64,000 bases of DNA, from contig NZ_FRBY01000006.1 of NCBI RefSeq assembly GCF_900142735.1, forward strand, positions 124,001 through 188,000, written 5' to 3'. The DNA is from Flavobacterium saccharophilum. GTDB lineage: Bacteria > Bacteroidota > Bacteroidia > Flavobacteriales > Flavobacteriaceae. Positions 17,025 to 28,500 of the stretch are shown in pieces. The notes under the pieces are model-generated. The model was not told the origin of the DNA. It made no database searches and saw only the letters and a list, made by a program, of their open reading frames with translations. Position 1 is the stretch's first letter, and each line of letters begins with the position of its first letter. The translations under genes and the position numbers were made by a program.

Positions 17025-17843
17025 TTATTTTAGTACGCTATTTACTTCAACGACTTCAAAATCGTCATTATTTTGCAGTAAGTGTTTTAATATCGGAATA
17101 TGTCCTTGTCCAAATATTAGTATAACGTATTTATCCTTTGCATTTACTTGCGTAATTACATTAGCATAAATCGCTAAATTCCTCAAATACCACTCAGAAA
17201 CTGCTTCCGCACCAATATAATTCTCTCCTGCTCCAACTTTTACCATATATTTTAAGTACAATGATAAATTTTTCTGCAAAAGTTCTTTTGTATTTAGATA
17301 TTTTAGTATTCCGGTTATTGAATTTAGTTTTACGACACCATCTATTTCAGCCATAAAGTTTTTCGCTGTAGTACCTAATTCATTTAATAGATATAACTGA
17401 TTTTTTTCTTTAGCCGTTGCAGCTAGTAAACTGTCCTGTTTCATTAGATACAAAACATCAACACAATTAATCTGTTTTAAATTTAATTTTTTAGCTAATC
17501 TAAAACCAATTTGCTCTCGTTCAGAAACACTTAATTTATACTTGTTTTCTAAATACGAATTATACAAACTATCAAATTGCTTTTGCTGCTTAAATGGTTT
17601 TTCTATCATCACTTTATCAGCATTTGTTCGTTTTAAAGTTTCGGTCAATTCTTCCAATTCCTGCTGTCTTTTCGGAGCTAGAAAATCGTCTGTTTTTAAT
17701 TCATGCGCATCTAAATGAGGTGTTTCGAAGTGAATTGTCCCAATTAATAAGATCTTAGTTTTATGTTTAGATTCTTGTGCAAATGTTGTTGTTACAATTA
17801 AAAGCGTAATTAAAATTGTACAAAGTGTTTTAAGGAAAGTCAT
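17025..17843 (-). CDS. DUF5694 family secreted protein
   Basis: 272 residues with a signal peptide (about 1-22, ending TTFAQ). The mature part begins with KILLIGTIHFETPHLDAHEL and contains ADKVMIEKP and the C-terminal IFGQGHIPILKHLL. The GTIHF and GHxxxL elements, each with a His, recall the TraB/ChaN/EreA-like fold to which DUF5694 is related, so a hydrolase role is possible but unproven. It lies 41 bases upstream of the DUF6090 pair on the same strand and may be co-transcribed with it. Confidence 0.8.
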   Translation of the reverse strand: MTFLKTLCTILITLLIVTTTFAQESKHKTKILLIGTIHFETPHLDAHELKTDDFLAPKRQQELEELTETLKRTNADKVMIEKPFKQQKQFDSLYNSYLENKYKLSVSEREQIGFRLAKKLNLKQINCVDVLYLMKQDSLLAATAKEKNQLYLLNELGTTAKNFMAEIDGVVKLNSITGILKYLNTKELLQKNLSLYLKYMVKVGAGENYIGAEAVSEWYLRNLAIYANVITQVNAKDKYVILIFGQGHIPILKHLLQNNDDFEVVEVNSVLK

Positions 17844-18124
17844 TTTTTTAGTTTATTTTTTTATGGTTGTCGTTATCCCAAATTACCCCTAAGATTAATT
17901 ATTTCCATCGCCCGAAAGTGACGCACAACATCTTAGTTACACAGGATTTGGAATTGAAGAGGTGAGTTTTTCATTCGTTTTTTTGCAATGTCAATACTAC
18001 TCAAAAAAAACAAGTAAGCATTACGGTTTCACGTAAAGTCCGTTTTTTTTGTTCGATCTGAAATAAAAAAAGAAAAGTATCGAATTAAATAAGTCATAAA
18101 AGCCATTTCAATCGAAATCTCCTT
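17844..18124. other. Intergenic region between divergent genes
   Basis: This stretch separates the DUF5694 gene (minus) from truC (plus). It must hold both promoters, but only the truC -7 element could be placed. No ORF or repeat was recognised. Confidence 0.5.
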
Positions 18125-18132
18125 TACTTTTG
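18125..18132 (+). promoter_or_regulatory. -7 promoter element of truC, implying a leaderless mRNA
   Basis: TACTTTTG matches TAnnTTTG exactly and ends four bases before the truC ATG at 18137. A transcript started from it would begin at or next to the start codon. Confidence 0.45.
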
Positions 18133-18136
18133 CCAA

Positions 18137-18832
18137 ATGTTAGAAATTCTTTACCAGGACGAATATATTATAGCAATCAATAAACCAAGTGGATTGTTGG
18201 TTCACAAATCATTTTATGCGCGCGATGCAAAAGTGTATGCTATTCAGGAATTGAGAAATCAAATAGGCCAACACGTTTATCCTATTCATCGTTTAGACCG
18301 CAAGACATCTGGTGTTTTGTTATTCGCTTTGAATAAGGAGGTTTTGAAAATTATGAATGATCGTTTTGCCACACGCGAAGTCGAAAAAAAATATTTAGCC
18401 ATTTTACGTGGCTGGTCGCCTGATGAACTAACGATTGATTATGATTTAATCAATGATGATGACATTAAACAAAATGCCATAACCTACTTTCATCGTTTGC
18501 AAAATGCCGAAGTTGACTTAGAATTTAATAATCGACCAACATCACGATATTGTTTAGTAGAAGCGATTCCGGAAACGGGACGAATGCATCAATTAAGAAA
18601 ACATTTCAAGCATATTTTTCATCCTATTTTAGGAAGTCGTCCACATGGCTGTAACAAACAAAATAAATTATGGCTGGAGAATTATAATCTGACCGGAATG
18701 ATGTTGCATGCACATCAGTTAGTTTTTAATCATCCAATAAAGAATGAACAACTAATCCTAAATGCAAAGATTAATGAAGAGTTTAGCAGAGTTGGTACTG
18801 TTCTTAATCTAGATTTGAGTAAGTATAAATAG
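18137..18832 (+). CDS. truC: tRNA pseudouridine synthase C
   Basis: RluA-type pseudouridine synthase of 231 residues. It starts MLEILYQDEYIIAINKPSG, close to E. coli TruC, which makes pseudouridine 65 in tRNA-Ile and tRNA-Asp. The catalytic motif HRLDRKTSGVLLFAL (about residues 55-69) holds the active Asp. Further matches are YLAILRGW, ETGRMHQLRKHF, HPILG and MLHAHQL. It is slightly shorter than the E. coli enzyme. It is a single-gene unit closed by a terminator at 18871. Assignment to TruC rather than another RluA-type enzyme rests on overall resemblance. Confidence 0.88.
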   Translation: MLEILYQDEYIIAINKPSGLLVHKSFYARDAKVYAIQELRNQIGQHVYPIHRLDRKTSGVLLFALNKEVLKIMNDRFATREVEKKYLAILRGWSPDELTIDYDLINDDDIKQNAITYFHRLQNAEVDLEFNNRPTSRYCLVEAIPETGRMHQLRKHFKHIFHPILGSRPHGCNKQNKLWLENYNLTGMMLHAHQLVFNHPIKNEQLILNAKINEEFSRVGTVLNLDLSKYK

Positions 18833-18867
18833 TTAGGATATTTTATAAATTTATAATTTCGAAGAAA

Positions 18868-18908
18868 AAAAATGCGCAAATTTCACCTATAAATTTGCGC
18901 ATTTTTTC
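18868..18908. terminator. Bidirectional terminator between truC and the M13 peptidase gene
   Basis: AATGCGCAAATTT and its complement form a 13-bp stem with a seven-base loop. A runs on one side and T runs on the other allow termination of both convergent genes. Confidence 0.9.
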
Positions 18909-18934
18909 ATGGAATACTTCGGAAAGTTCGATTA

Positions 18935-20947
18935 TTACCAAATTGTTATTCTGTCTTTCACTGGTAAAAACATTTTATCTCCAGGTTGCACATTAAATGC
19001 TTCGTAAAAAGGTGTCGTATTCATTAGAGGACCATTAACACGCCAATTTGGTGGAGAATGCGGATTATTGTTAATCCACAAACGCAGGAACTCGTCTTTC
19101 ATTTTTACTCTCCATATTTTGGCTATAGAAATAAAGAAGCGCTGGTCTGGAGTAAAACCGTCAATTTTTGTATTCCCTTGTCCTTCTTTAGTCATTTTAA
19201 AAGCATCATAAGCAACTGCTATTCCGGCAATATCTGCCGTGTTTTCACCAACTGTCATGGCGCCATTAATATGTAAATCGCCTAAAACAGTATAGGTACT
19301 GTACAAATCAATAACCTGTTGTATTCTTGATTTAAACTGCGCATAATCCTCTTTTGTCCACCAGTCTTTCAGGTTTCCATCTTTATCATATTGAGCCCCC
19401 TGATCATCAAAAGTATGGGTTATTTCGTGACCTATCACCATTCCGATACCTCCATAGTTAAGTGCATCATCTGCATTATTATCAAAATATGGGGGTTGTA
19501 AAATACCTGCAGGAAAAACAATTTCATTTGCAGTAGGGTTGTTATATGCCGTAACTGTTGGCACTGTAGTATACCACTCTGATTTATCAACTGGTTTTCC
19601 CAATTTTGCCAATTGAAATTGATAGGCAGCTGCAGCGGCCGAAACCATATTCTCAAAATAGGTATTTCTGGCTATCTGCACATTACTGTAGTCTCTCCAT
19701 TTATCCGGATATCCTATCTTCTTAGTCATCGCTGCCAATTTTTCTTTAGCCTTTTGTTTCGTAATGGTACTCATCCATTCCAATTTATCAATTCTTTTGG
19801 CATACGCTTTTTGCAGATTATTCACGAGAACCAACATACGTTTTTTGGCATCTTCTGAAAAATACTTCTTTACATACAATTCACCCAACGCTTCGCCTAG
19901 GTAATTGTCCACGACATTCGCCATTTTTTCGCCACGTGATTTTTGAACAGCTTGACCAGAAAGCACTTTTGTATACTCAAATGAGGCATCTACAAAAGGT
20001 TTACTTAAATCATCTGCATATCTTATTATAGAATTTGCTTTCAAATAAATTTTCCAATTATTAATGGGGATCGTTTTTAAGAGCTTATTAAGGGCATCAT
20101 AATAGGCTGGCTGACCTACATTAATGAAATCGGTTTTAGTTCCTAAATTATTTAAAAAAGTAGTCCAGTCTATATTGGGATGTCTTTTTACAAGATCTGT
20201 CACAGCCATTTTATTATAATTTGCCTGCACATCCCGAAGTTCGACTTTTGTTTTATGCGAAACGGCGAGTTGTTTGTCAATATCGTAAACCAAATTAGCA
20301 TTCTTTGTAGCTTCTTTTGCATTGCTGCCTGTTTGTTGAAATAATGTAGCAAGGTATTTTTTGTATGATTCCTGTATGGCAACAGTTGATGAGTCTGATT
20401 TGAAATAATAGTCTCTGTCAGGCAAACCGATCCCCGTTTGATAGATTTGGGCAATGTTCATACTGCTGTTTTTATCATCTGGTCCTACTCCAAAACCTAT
20501 AATAGAAGAATTATCTACTTTTTCTTCATTAACTACAAAGTTCATTAAGGACGGTAAATCATTAATTGCTTCAATTTTGGCAAGCAAGGGTTTGATCGGT
20601 GTATAACCGCGTTTGTCAATGGTTACAGTATCCATACCTGATGCATAAAAGTCTCCCACCTTTTGTGCTATACTTCCTGCTGGATTCTTGCTTTGTGAAA
20701 TACTGTCCAATATTCCCTGCAGGCGCATTCGTTGTGGATAATTCATAAACATATAGGCACCAACTCCGGCTTGAGACGCGGGTATTGCAACAGAATCATA
20801 CCATTTGCCATTTACATATTTAAAAAAATCATTGCCAGGTCGCAATGTGGAATCTATTCCAGTGATAGCAATATTTTTTTTCCCTTCATGTTTTGAACAA
20901 GATGTAAAAGCTAAGAACGCAATGAATAGTATTAATGAATTTTTCAT
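18935..20947 (-). CDS. M13 family metallopeptidase (neprilysin-like lipoprotein)
   Basis: 670 residues, the usual M13 length. A lipoprotein signal peptide ends at FTSCSKH (lipobox Cys near residue 17), so the enzyme is probably anchored in the periplasm or outer membrane. The N-terminal M13 domain is at about 35-420. The catalytic part has NEIVFPAGILQPPYF, the zinc motif VIGHEITHTFDDQG (near residue 507) and GENTADIAGIAVAYDAF (third ligand Glu near 568). All catalytic residues are present. It probably degrades oligopeptides. It is monocistronic, convergent with truC. Confidence 0.95.
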   Translation of the reverse strand: MKNSLILFIAFLAFTSCSKHEGKKNIAITGIDSTLRPGNDFFKYVNGKWYDSVAIPASQAGVGAYMFMNYPQRMRLQGILDSISQSKNPAGSIAQKVGDFYASGMDTVTIDKRGYTPIKPLLAKIEAINDLPSLMNFVVNEEKVDNSSIIGFGVGPDDKNSSMNIAQIYQTGIGLPDRDYYFKSDSSTVAIQESYKKYLATLFQQTGSNAKEATKNANLVYDIDKQLAVSHKTKVELRDVQANYNKMAVTDLVKRHPNIDWTTFLNNLGTKTDFINVGQPAYYDALNKLLKTIPINNWKIYLKANSIIRYADDLSKPFVDASFEYTKVLSGQAVQKSRGEKMANVVDNYLGEALGELYVKKYFSEDAKKRMLVLVNNLQKAYAKRIDKLEWMSTITKQKAKEKLAAMTKKIGYPDKWRDYSNVQIARNTYFENMVSAAAAAYQFQLAKLGKPVDKSEWYTTVPTVTAYNNPTANEIVFPAGILQPPYFDNNADDALNYGGIGMVIGHEITHTFDDQGAQYDKDGNLKDWWTKEDYAQFKSRIQQVIDLYSTYTVLGDLHINGAMTVGENTADIAGIAVAYDAFKMTKEGQGNTKIDGFTPDQRFFISIAKIWRVKMKDEFLRLWINNNPHSPPNWRVNGPLMNTTPFYEAFNVQPGDKMFLPVKDRITIW

Positions 20948-21608
20948 AATCTAGATTATTTCTATTAAAATGAACCGAAAAACGTTTGAAAGCAGATATT
21001 CAAAATGTATATATCTGGAATAGTTAATTTTAGCAGAACAATATACGAATTCAGTTTTTAATTCTAAAGTTTTTATAAGAATTACCACTTATAAAATCAG
21101 AATTATAGGCCGGTATTTATCGTTAATGTAGTAATCCCCTGCCTACTAAGTGTTCCCCATTCCTACTGCGCAATCCCGAAAGACTTCGGGATGAACTTTG
21201 GTCATTATAAACAAATATAATTGAAAAATAAAGACAAGATAAAGTCGCTACTTCAAAGCTGATATCCTTTCTAACTGTTTTTTTATTAATCAAAATTTAC
21301 GCAACTTTTCACAAAAAGTATTTCTGAAGAAGATCTAAATCTAGAGAATATTCTTTCAAAATATTTTTTTTCTCATTTTTTTTGAAACTCTTCTTTTTAA
21401 TGAAAATATGAATGCAACTGTTTTTCTTCCATTTGTAGTCCAAAACAACGAATTATTAATCAAACAAATACATTTTAATTTTCCGAATTTATCTAAGATA
21501 GAAATTTAGAAATATGATAAATTCGGAAAGATTAAAAATAATTTTCTGAAAAATTATTTTTGTGTATTCTAAAATTATTTGCATTTTTGCACCCGCAATA
21601 GCAAAGCA
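20948..21608. other. Intergenic region upstream of tRNA-Glu
   Basis: 661 bases without a convincing gene. 21173-21192 is a short hairpin (ATCCCGAA, loop AGAC, TTCGGGAT). The rest is AT-rich. Just before the tRNA, TTTGCACCCG (21586-21595) repeats the sequence next to the -7 element of both initiator tRNA genes, so the tRNA-Glu promoter is probably here (CATTTTTG as a weak -7). Confidence 0.6.
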
Positions 21609-21680
21609 GGCCCGTTCGTCTATCGGTTAGGACGCATGGTTTTCATCCATGTAAGAGCGGTTCGATTCCGCTACGGGCTA
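21609..21680 (+). tRNA. tRNA-Glu (anticodon UUC)
   Basis: A 72-base cloverleaf. The seven-pair acceptor stem is GGCCCGT with ACGGGCT (first pair G-U), and the D-arm is GTCTATCGGTTAGGAC. The anticodon loop TTTTCAT gives anticodon TTC, and the T-arm has TTCGATT. CCA is not encoded. A GAAA-loop terminator follows at 21693. Confidence 0.94.
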
Positions 21681-21692
21681 CTAGCTAACACA

Positions 21693-21721
21693 AAGCTTCA
21701 GAGAAATCTGGAGCTTTTTTT
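21693..21721 (+). terminator. GAAA-loop terminator after tRNA-Glu
   Basis: Same hairpin as after tRNA-fMet (AAGCTTCAGA, GAAA, TCTGGAGCTT), followed by seven T residues. Confidence 0.85.
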
Positions 21722-21767
21722 ATGCAGTAAATTTAATCTCATACAATTTATATTCCCTTTAAACAAA

Positions 21768-21797
21768 AAAAGCCACTCTTTTGAAGGAGTGGCTTTT
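21768..21797. terminator. Terminator downstream of the porin-like gene
   Basis: AAAAGCCACTC / GAGTGGCTTTT, an 11-bp stem with an eight-base loop. It lies beyond the stop codon of the minus-strand porin gene. Confidence 0.85.
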
Positions 21798-21820
21798 ATA
21801 GGATATAAAGAGTACTAACT

Positions 21821-22465
21821 CTATTTAAAAAAATAACCAACTGTTATTTGAAAAACTCTATTCTTCATATCACTATTAATAATGTAGGTATTTGCGCTTG
21901 CATCTTTAAATATATCCGAGTAAGAAATAGTATATCTTAAGTCTGTATAAAACTTATTTTTAAACTGATAACCTAATCCAAAATTTACAGCAGTATCGAT
22001 ACCATTTGCATAATCAGACAGATTGAAAGTTTCATGATTTTCATAACCTAAAAAATTGTCCTGATATTTGTTATTGGCTTTTAAAAGGATCCCGATTTGA
22101 GGTCCTGCCTGTACACTTAATCCTTTGACCACATAATATTTTAACATCACTGGAATATTTAAATAATTTAGCCCGATTGTACTCTTATAATGTGAATTTT
22201 GTACATCTACATCCGAATAGGAAAATTTCATTCCCTGTTGGCTGTACAAAACTTCTGGCTGAATTGAGAAATTTTTAGCCAGAGGAATTTCGGCCATAAT
22301 ACCGGCAGTAAAGCCTGTTTTATCAGACGAATCTAATTCGTTTTCATCAGAAGTAAGACTGGAAATATTTAAACCTGCTTTTACGCCTATTTTCACCTTA
22401 TCGGTTTGAGCCGTAACAGTTGCACACAAAAGTAGTGTGCATAAAACTAGCATGGATTTTTTCAT
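21821..22465 (-). CDS. Porin family outer-membrane beta-barrel protein
   Basis: 214 residues with a signal peptide (about 1-19, ending TVTAQ). The mature part is a small beta-barrel of the OMP_b-brl_2 type. Recognisable parts are VKIGVKAGLNISSL, GFTAGIMAEIPLAKNFSIQPE, YLNIPVMLKYYVVKGLSVQAGPQ, quoted as YLNIPVMLKYYV then GLSVQAGPQIG, and a terminal aromatic strand (RVFQITVGYFFK). The ligand or role is unknown. It lies 68 bases downstream of the giant M4 peptidase gene and could be co-transcribed with it. Confidence 0.88.
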   Translation of the reverse strand: MKKSMLVLCTLLLCATVTAQTDKVKIGVKAGLNISSLTSDENELDSSDKTGFTAGIMAEIPLAKNFSIQPEVLYSQQGMKFSYSDVDVQNSHYKSTIGLNYLNIPVMLKYYVVKGLSVQAGPQIGILLKANNKYQDNFLGYENHETFNLSDYANGIDTAVNFGLGYQFKNKFYTDLRYTISYSDIFKDASANTYIINSDMKNRVFQITVGYFFK

Positions 22466-22533
22466 AATACTTGTTTGTTTTTAAGATTGGCAGCTCTAAA
22501 AACCAGAGCTGCCAGTTCTATCTGTAATTTTTG

Positions 22534-25500
22534 TTATTTCTTAATAATCTTAGCAGTATATCTTTTTCCGTTTACAGTACAATCCAAAATATAAACCCCT
22601 GTAATTAATTGGCTTACATTTATAGTTGATGGCATTGAAGTGTAGGAGTTGCTCCATAATGAAGTACCATCCATCGAATAAATTTTCATCTCAGTTTTAC
22701 CTTCCACATCATCAGCTAAAAAGATATTTACATTATCAGCAGCCGGGTTTGGAAAAACTCTAAAAGCATTCGTTATTTTTCCGATAATTAAACCTTTGGA
22801 TTCAATTGGTGCCGACATACGATTACATCCGTTACTATTTGTAGCTTCAAGTGTATAACTTCCTTCCCAAATTGTGGCAACCATTTTTTGAGTTGCATTT
22901 GGCAATGGTCTTCCGTTTAAATACCATTGATAAGATGTTGCATCAGCTGAAGCGATCAATTTATTTTCATCTAAAAGCTGAATTTCGGGAACAGTGTTTT
23001 CAAGAATAGAAATACTGGTTTTGAAAGTTTTACCCAAACCACTTTCATTAAAAACGGTTACATAATAATCCCCGCTTTCTGTTGCAGTGTAAGTTGGCTC
23101 TGTAGAACCATCAAACCATTCGTAAGCTTTATAATTACCTGGATTTAAAACTACCTCAGGACCACAAACATCTCCACTTACCAATTCAGATTTAAAAGTA
23201 TCAAATACAACTTTTACTGTTTCAGAAACCGTACATCCATTCTTTAATAAGGCAGTTACACTATAATCTCCCGCATTAGTTACTTCAATACCATTAGAAG
23301 TGGCATCCGTATTCCATTTATAGGAAACAACTTCGAGTTCGTGTTCTAAAAAATTAGTTTCAGCATTAATATACAAGGTTTTATCTGCATATCCATGAAT
23401 GACCGGTGTATCAAATATTTTGAAATCTGACGACACACCCTGGTATACATAATTTTTAACGATATTATTTTGTTCTATAATATCATTTTCCAATTTTGCA
23501 TTAATCGTAAACATATGAGAATCTCCACCCTCATCTAATTTAGGCTGTTTTTTGAAAGTATACTCAATGCTTTCTCCAACAGGAATTCCCGATGTTACGA
23601 CTTCCGAGATAGTTTCTCCTGTATTGAAATAATCTAAATCTAATTGAACAGCATTTTCTGTAATCGCTTTTTGTCCTTCATTCGTCAGTTTAACTTTTAC
23701 TTCGCTGTTACCGCAAATATCTTTCGGAGATAAAATTTGTAATGCGACATCCAAAACCGCTTCATTTATTACCTTTAGATCATCCAGAACCAAATAAGAG
23801 AATCCATCAGATTTCGAGTGTCTAAAACGCAGCATTACTGACTTGCCAGCGTATTTGCTAATATTGATTATACCTTTTTTCCATTCAGTATCTGAGTAAT
23901 TTCCCTGGGTAACATTTCTCCATATCTCTGTCCATTCACCATTTACAGGTTTAATATCAACAATTAAAATATCATTAACATTGCTTTGCATCGCATAATA
24001 AAATTCTAAAGCTGTAGTACTTGAAGACAATTTGTAAAGCGGTGAAACTAATTCACTGTAATAATAATAACCTTCCAATTGACTGTATAAAAGTTGTCCG
24101 TTAGTATCTCCTGTACGATCTTTTAGAGGAAGCGTCAAATAAGTATTATCAGGAATTGGAAGCGCTCTCCAAGGATAATTTTCATCACTTTGATTGGATA
24201 CAAATCCTTTTGATCCAAATATTGAACCTTGGTTTATATTTGAGAAATTCTCCATGCTTAACTCAGAAGCTTTTTCAACCACCTGAAAAGTACCGGTTAT
24301 AGTCTGCCCAATTACAGCAACTTCAGCAAGTGCTTTCAAATTAATTTCATAATTTCCTGCTGCTAATTTTGGAAGTCCATTGATGTTATAAATAATAGTC
24401 TGACCTACAAGTATCTCATCATTTTTTTCTACTACAACCGGAGCCCCTACAGCTGTTCCGTTTTGAGTGATTTGGTATTCAACTTTAACTTTATTAATTG
24501 TGTTATAAGATAAATTCTTAACACTTACAAAAAATTCGTGTGAGGGTGCATCTTCATAAACAGTTTCTGCCACACTAAAATTAGATAATCTTAAAAAATC
24601 TTTTTTCTCTGTAATTTCAATATTATCGACAGCAAAACCATTTGCAAATAATCCGTTGTCATTATGTTGAAACGCAATCTGTACACAAGATTTTCCTGCG
24701 TAAGGCGTTAAATCTACATCGTATTCCCACCACGCGGCATAATACGGCATATGAAAAACTTCCGTCCAGGTTACTCCTCCATCGGTACTTACTTTTACAT
24801 AACCATCAGACCAATGCTGTGAATCTCCATAACCATCAAATGATAAATGGGCTTCCTTATAATTTGTTAAATCAAATACCGGCGAAACCAGCATATCGTT
24901 TGAAGCATCGCAATTACATTTGTCATCATTACTTGCCATAAAATGAGTATGATCTTCAAGAAACCATCCCGGAGATCCTAAATCTCTATATATTCCTTGT
25001 TGCCATCCCGCAGATCCCTTGTTTTCAGAAGTTCTCCATCCTTTGAATTTGCTTGCATCTTCAAAATCCATTTTATAAGGAAGCATAGCTACTTTCATAT
25101 CTTCATTGTTCCAATTATCGTATGCAAAAGTCACAGCATTATTACCTTGCTTAACATCCTGTGTCATGTCTTCAGGGAAAACAGAGACAGAAATAGTATG
25201 CTGTCCAACAGTTGGAAGGCTGATATTTGAAATAGAATACGTTAAAGTGTCTTTAAACTTTGCAAAATTTAAAGTTGTTTTCTCAATTTTTGAAAATACT
25301 TCATTTTTGGCCGCATCAAGAACCTTGGTAGTCACATTTACCACCTGACTTGTTGTGGCAAAATTGTTTGTTATTGTAGCACTTACGGTAACATTCGTAT
25401 TATTAACATCGCATTTTCCTGCGTCTAATTTGGCAGATAAAACTTCTAAGTCGTAAGGCGCATCTTTCACTAGAATATTATCTACAAACCCTCCTATAAA

Positions 25501-28500
25501 ACCATCATTATAATCATCTGTTTTTACATGAAAACGAATTGCAACCTTCTTTCCGGCAAGATCATTCAAGCGTATTTGATACGGATCTTTCTTTAGTTGC
25601 GTATTTACTCCTGTAAACCAGCCACCTTCTGTATCATCAAGATGTACTGTTTCAGGATAATTAACATTCTCAACTTTTTTCCATGTTTGACCTTTATCCT
25701 CAGAATATTCAACAATTAAACCATCATATCCTTTATGAAATAGATAATATAAATCGAATTCTATATATGGAGAAACCACATTTGTAAAGTCAAAGATTGG
25801 TGATTCTAACACAAAATCAGAATTAAGATCCATTTTACCATTTGCTTTTATGTCTACGGTTGCCCAGATATATTGAGATTTCGTTGTTCTAAATGAAACA
25901 GGATAGTTCTGAAACAAATACTTTTGTGTTCCGCTTAATGCTTTAGTATTCCAGCCTCCAGGAGTTCTTTCAAATCCTTCAGAATACGGCAATTGTGTTA
26001 CTATACCGCTGTATGCAGCATTTAAAATACTATTATTCGTAGTTACTGGATCCTGAGTTAAGGTAACATAGCCTTCATAGGTATGCAAACCATGTGCTGA
26101 TAAATCGACAGCAGTATCAAAAGCAACTGTCATTTGAGATTTTCCCACAAAAGCGGTCTGTAATGTAACATCTTTCCAAACTGTAACACTTCCTGCTGCA
26201 GTATCTGTATATCCAACTTTTAAAACAGTCCCTGCTGGAATATCCTGACAACCTAAATTAGTGAAAGTAATTGAGGGTGTATAATTTGCCATAAGTGCAT
26301 CACCTGTATACATTGGAAGATCCAATGCGGTTACTTTAATGTCAAAATCTTTTTCTGCAAGAGGGACAATTATATTTGAAACAAAAGAATATCCGTCTTT
26401 TGCACCAAATTCTACTACAGGTTGTAAATCAAGTTTTACTTCTATATAATTTGATACTCCGCCCAGTTGATAAGGAATATCGGCTTGAATTTTAAGTTTA
26501 GTTTCTTCCCCTACAGCTAAATCTTTGGCAAAAGCAACCTGCCCATCAGTTGTATAAAAAGTTGTCAGTTTGCCTAAGCCACTCGCCATAGCTCTTAATT
26601 TGAAATTTAAAACTTCATCCGCTTTAATGGCAGTAATCCCGGTATTTCTAACGGTAATATAAAAAGGCTGATCTCCTTTAAATGGTCCACAAGGTGTAGA
26701 AGGGTTTTCAACGGAAATAAGAACTATCTGCTTATCAGAATAAGCAGGGCCAACACCCACTGCGTACCAGGCATTAGTAATTTGTTTATATTCTTCAGAC
26801 CCTAGACCATACAAATCTTCAGCAGCCATTAAACTGGCCATACGCATGTCGCTGAAATTTGAAGATGCCGATAAATATTCTGTAAGCGTTACATAAGCCA
26901 GTTTTTCAGCTTTAGCAAGACCAATAGGTTTTACGCTGTAACTGTTATTAATGTCATTAACTCCTTCTCCACCCTCTACTAAAAGGTAATACCAGTAATT
27001 GGTAATACCGCTGTTGATATGCACTCCTCCGTTATCATAAGTGATATTAGTCGGACTTACCCAATTTGTTCCTCCATAAGTATCAGGCTGACCCTGCGTT
27101 TTTGGGTCAGACATACTTCTTAAACTTCCGTGTGAATATAATTCGTCTCCCAGAAGCCAAATATCATTTTTAGAATCTTTGCCAGCATAAAATTCGATGG
27201 AAACACCAAAAATATCACTAAACGATTCGTTCATTGCGCCTGATTCTCCCTGATAAATTAAGTCAGCAGAAAATTGTGTTACAGCGTGTGTTAATTCGTG
27301 ACCGGTTATACCTAAGCTAACATAAGGCGTGTTATCACCATCTCCAAATTGTGTCCATCCTCCAGTCCATGAGGCATTCTCCACTTTATTTCCTAAATGT
27401 GCAAGACCAAAAATGGTCATTCCTTTATCATCGACACTATTACGGTCAAACTTTTCCTGATAATAATCTACAGATTTTTGCAATCCCCAATGAATGTCAA
27501 TTGCCGCTTCATCATGATCTTTATTATATAAATCATTCCAATTGTTATCCTCATCAATAAATTCTGTAAGTATTTCATCTGAAGGAGAATCTGCATGATT
27601 CATGTTTAAAGTATAAATTGGCACGCCAAATTTACCCTGCAAAGACTCTAAATGATATCCATCAGCATATTGTTTGGTATTAAAAGTAACATTTCCGGCA
27701 TATCGTGCTTTACCTTTACCGATGTTTTGTCCTGCGATGTGAACATCTCTGCTTAAATCAATTTTAAGGATTACTTTTCCAGAATCTGCATCAACATAAA
27801 TTGTATGGCTTGATTGCGGATTAGTAGCAAAAATATCATATTTCCAGGCCAGGTGATACTCTTTCAATTCTGAAGAGAAATTTGGTCCAACGTAAACCAA
27901 TTCGCCTTCAGGTTTTGTCTTAATTTCTTTATGAACTAAAGCAGAGAGTTTTTTACTCTGCCATACATATTCCTTCGCATTTACCGTCTTAAGAGCATTT
28001 TCAAGAGCTTGAGAAGCATTGACTTTGTATTTGCTATTTGTCGGCAGCTTTTTACTAGTCTCTCCAAACGCATCAATCTTCGTTTTGCTTTCTCTGACCT
28101 TGTAAATAGCACCCTCAACAGGAATAGAATTATGTAATTGCTGATAAGTTGCCAGACTTCTGCCGTGTTTATCAGAAACGGATTTTAATTGCATTCTATC
28201 TGTACCGCTCAATTCAAAATCGGCTTTTTTAACCTCAAATACATTTCGTATGGTTAAGTTTGAAGATTTAGCAAAAGATCGGACTTTTGTAGTATCGGTG
28301 TTCTGAGCACTTTTAGCTGTTAAACTAGCAGCGCTTTTATCAAAAAGTTTTTGACTTGCTTTTAATTGTTTATTAACAGCATCACTTTCTTCCTGCGAAA
28401 GTGTCTGACCTTTTATGCTTTTTTGAGTTAAAAGAGGACTCGCTTCATCATCCTGACTAACATTTTGATCCGTTGTTTTCTTAGAAGCTTGATCCTTTTT

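Noticed and set aside
24642..25348. Several plus-strand frames of 77-99 residues inside the M4 peptidase gene
   Set aside because: They are antisense shadows with no domain, start context or sensible composition.
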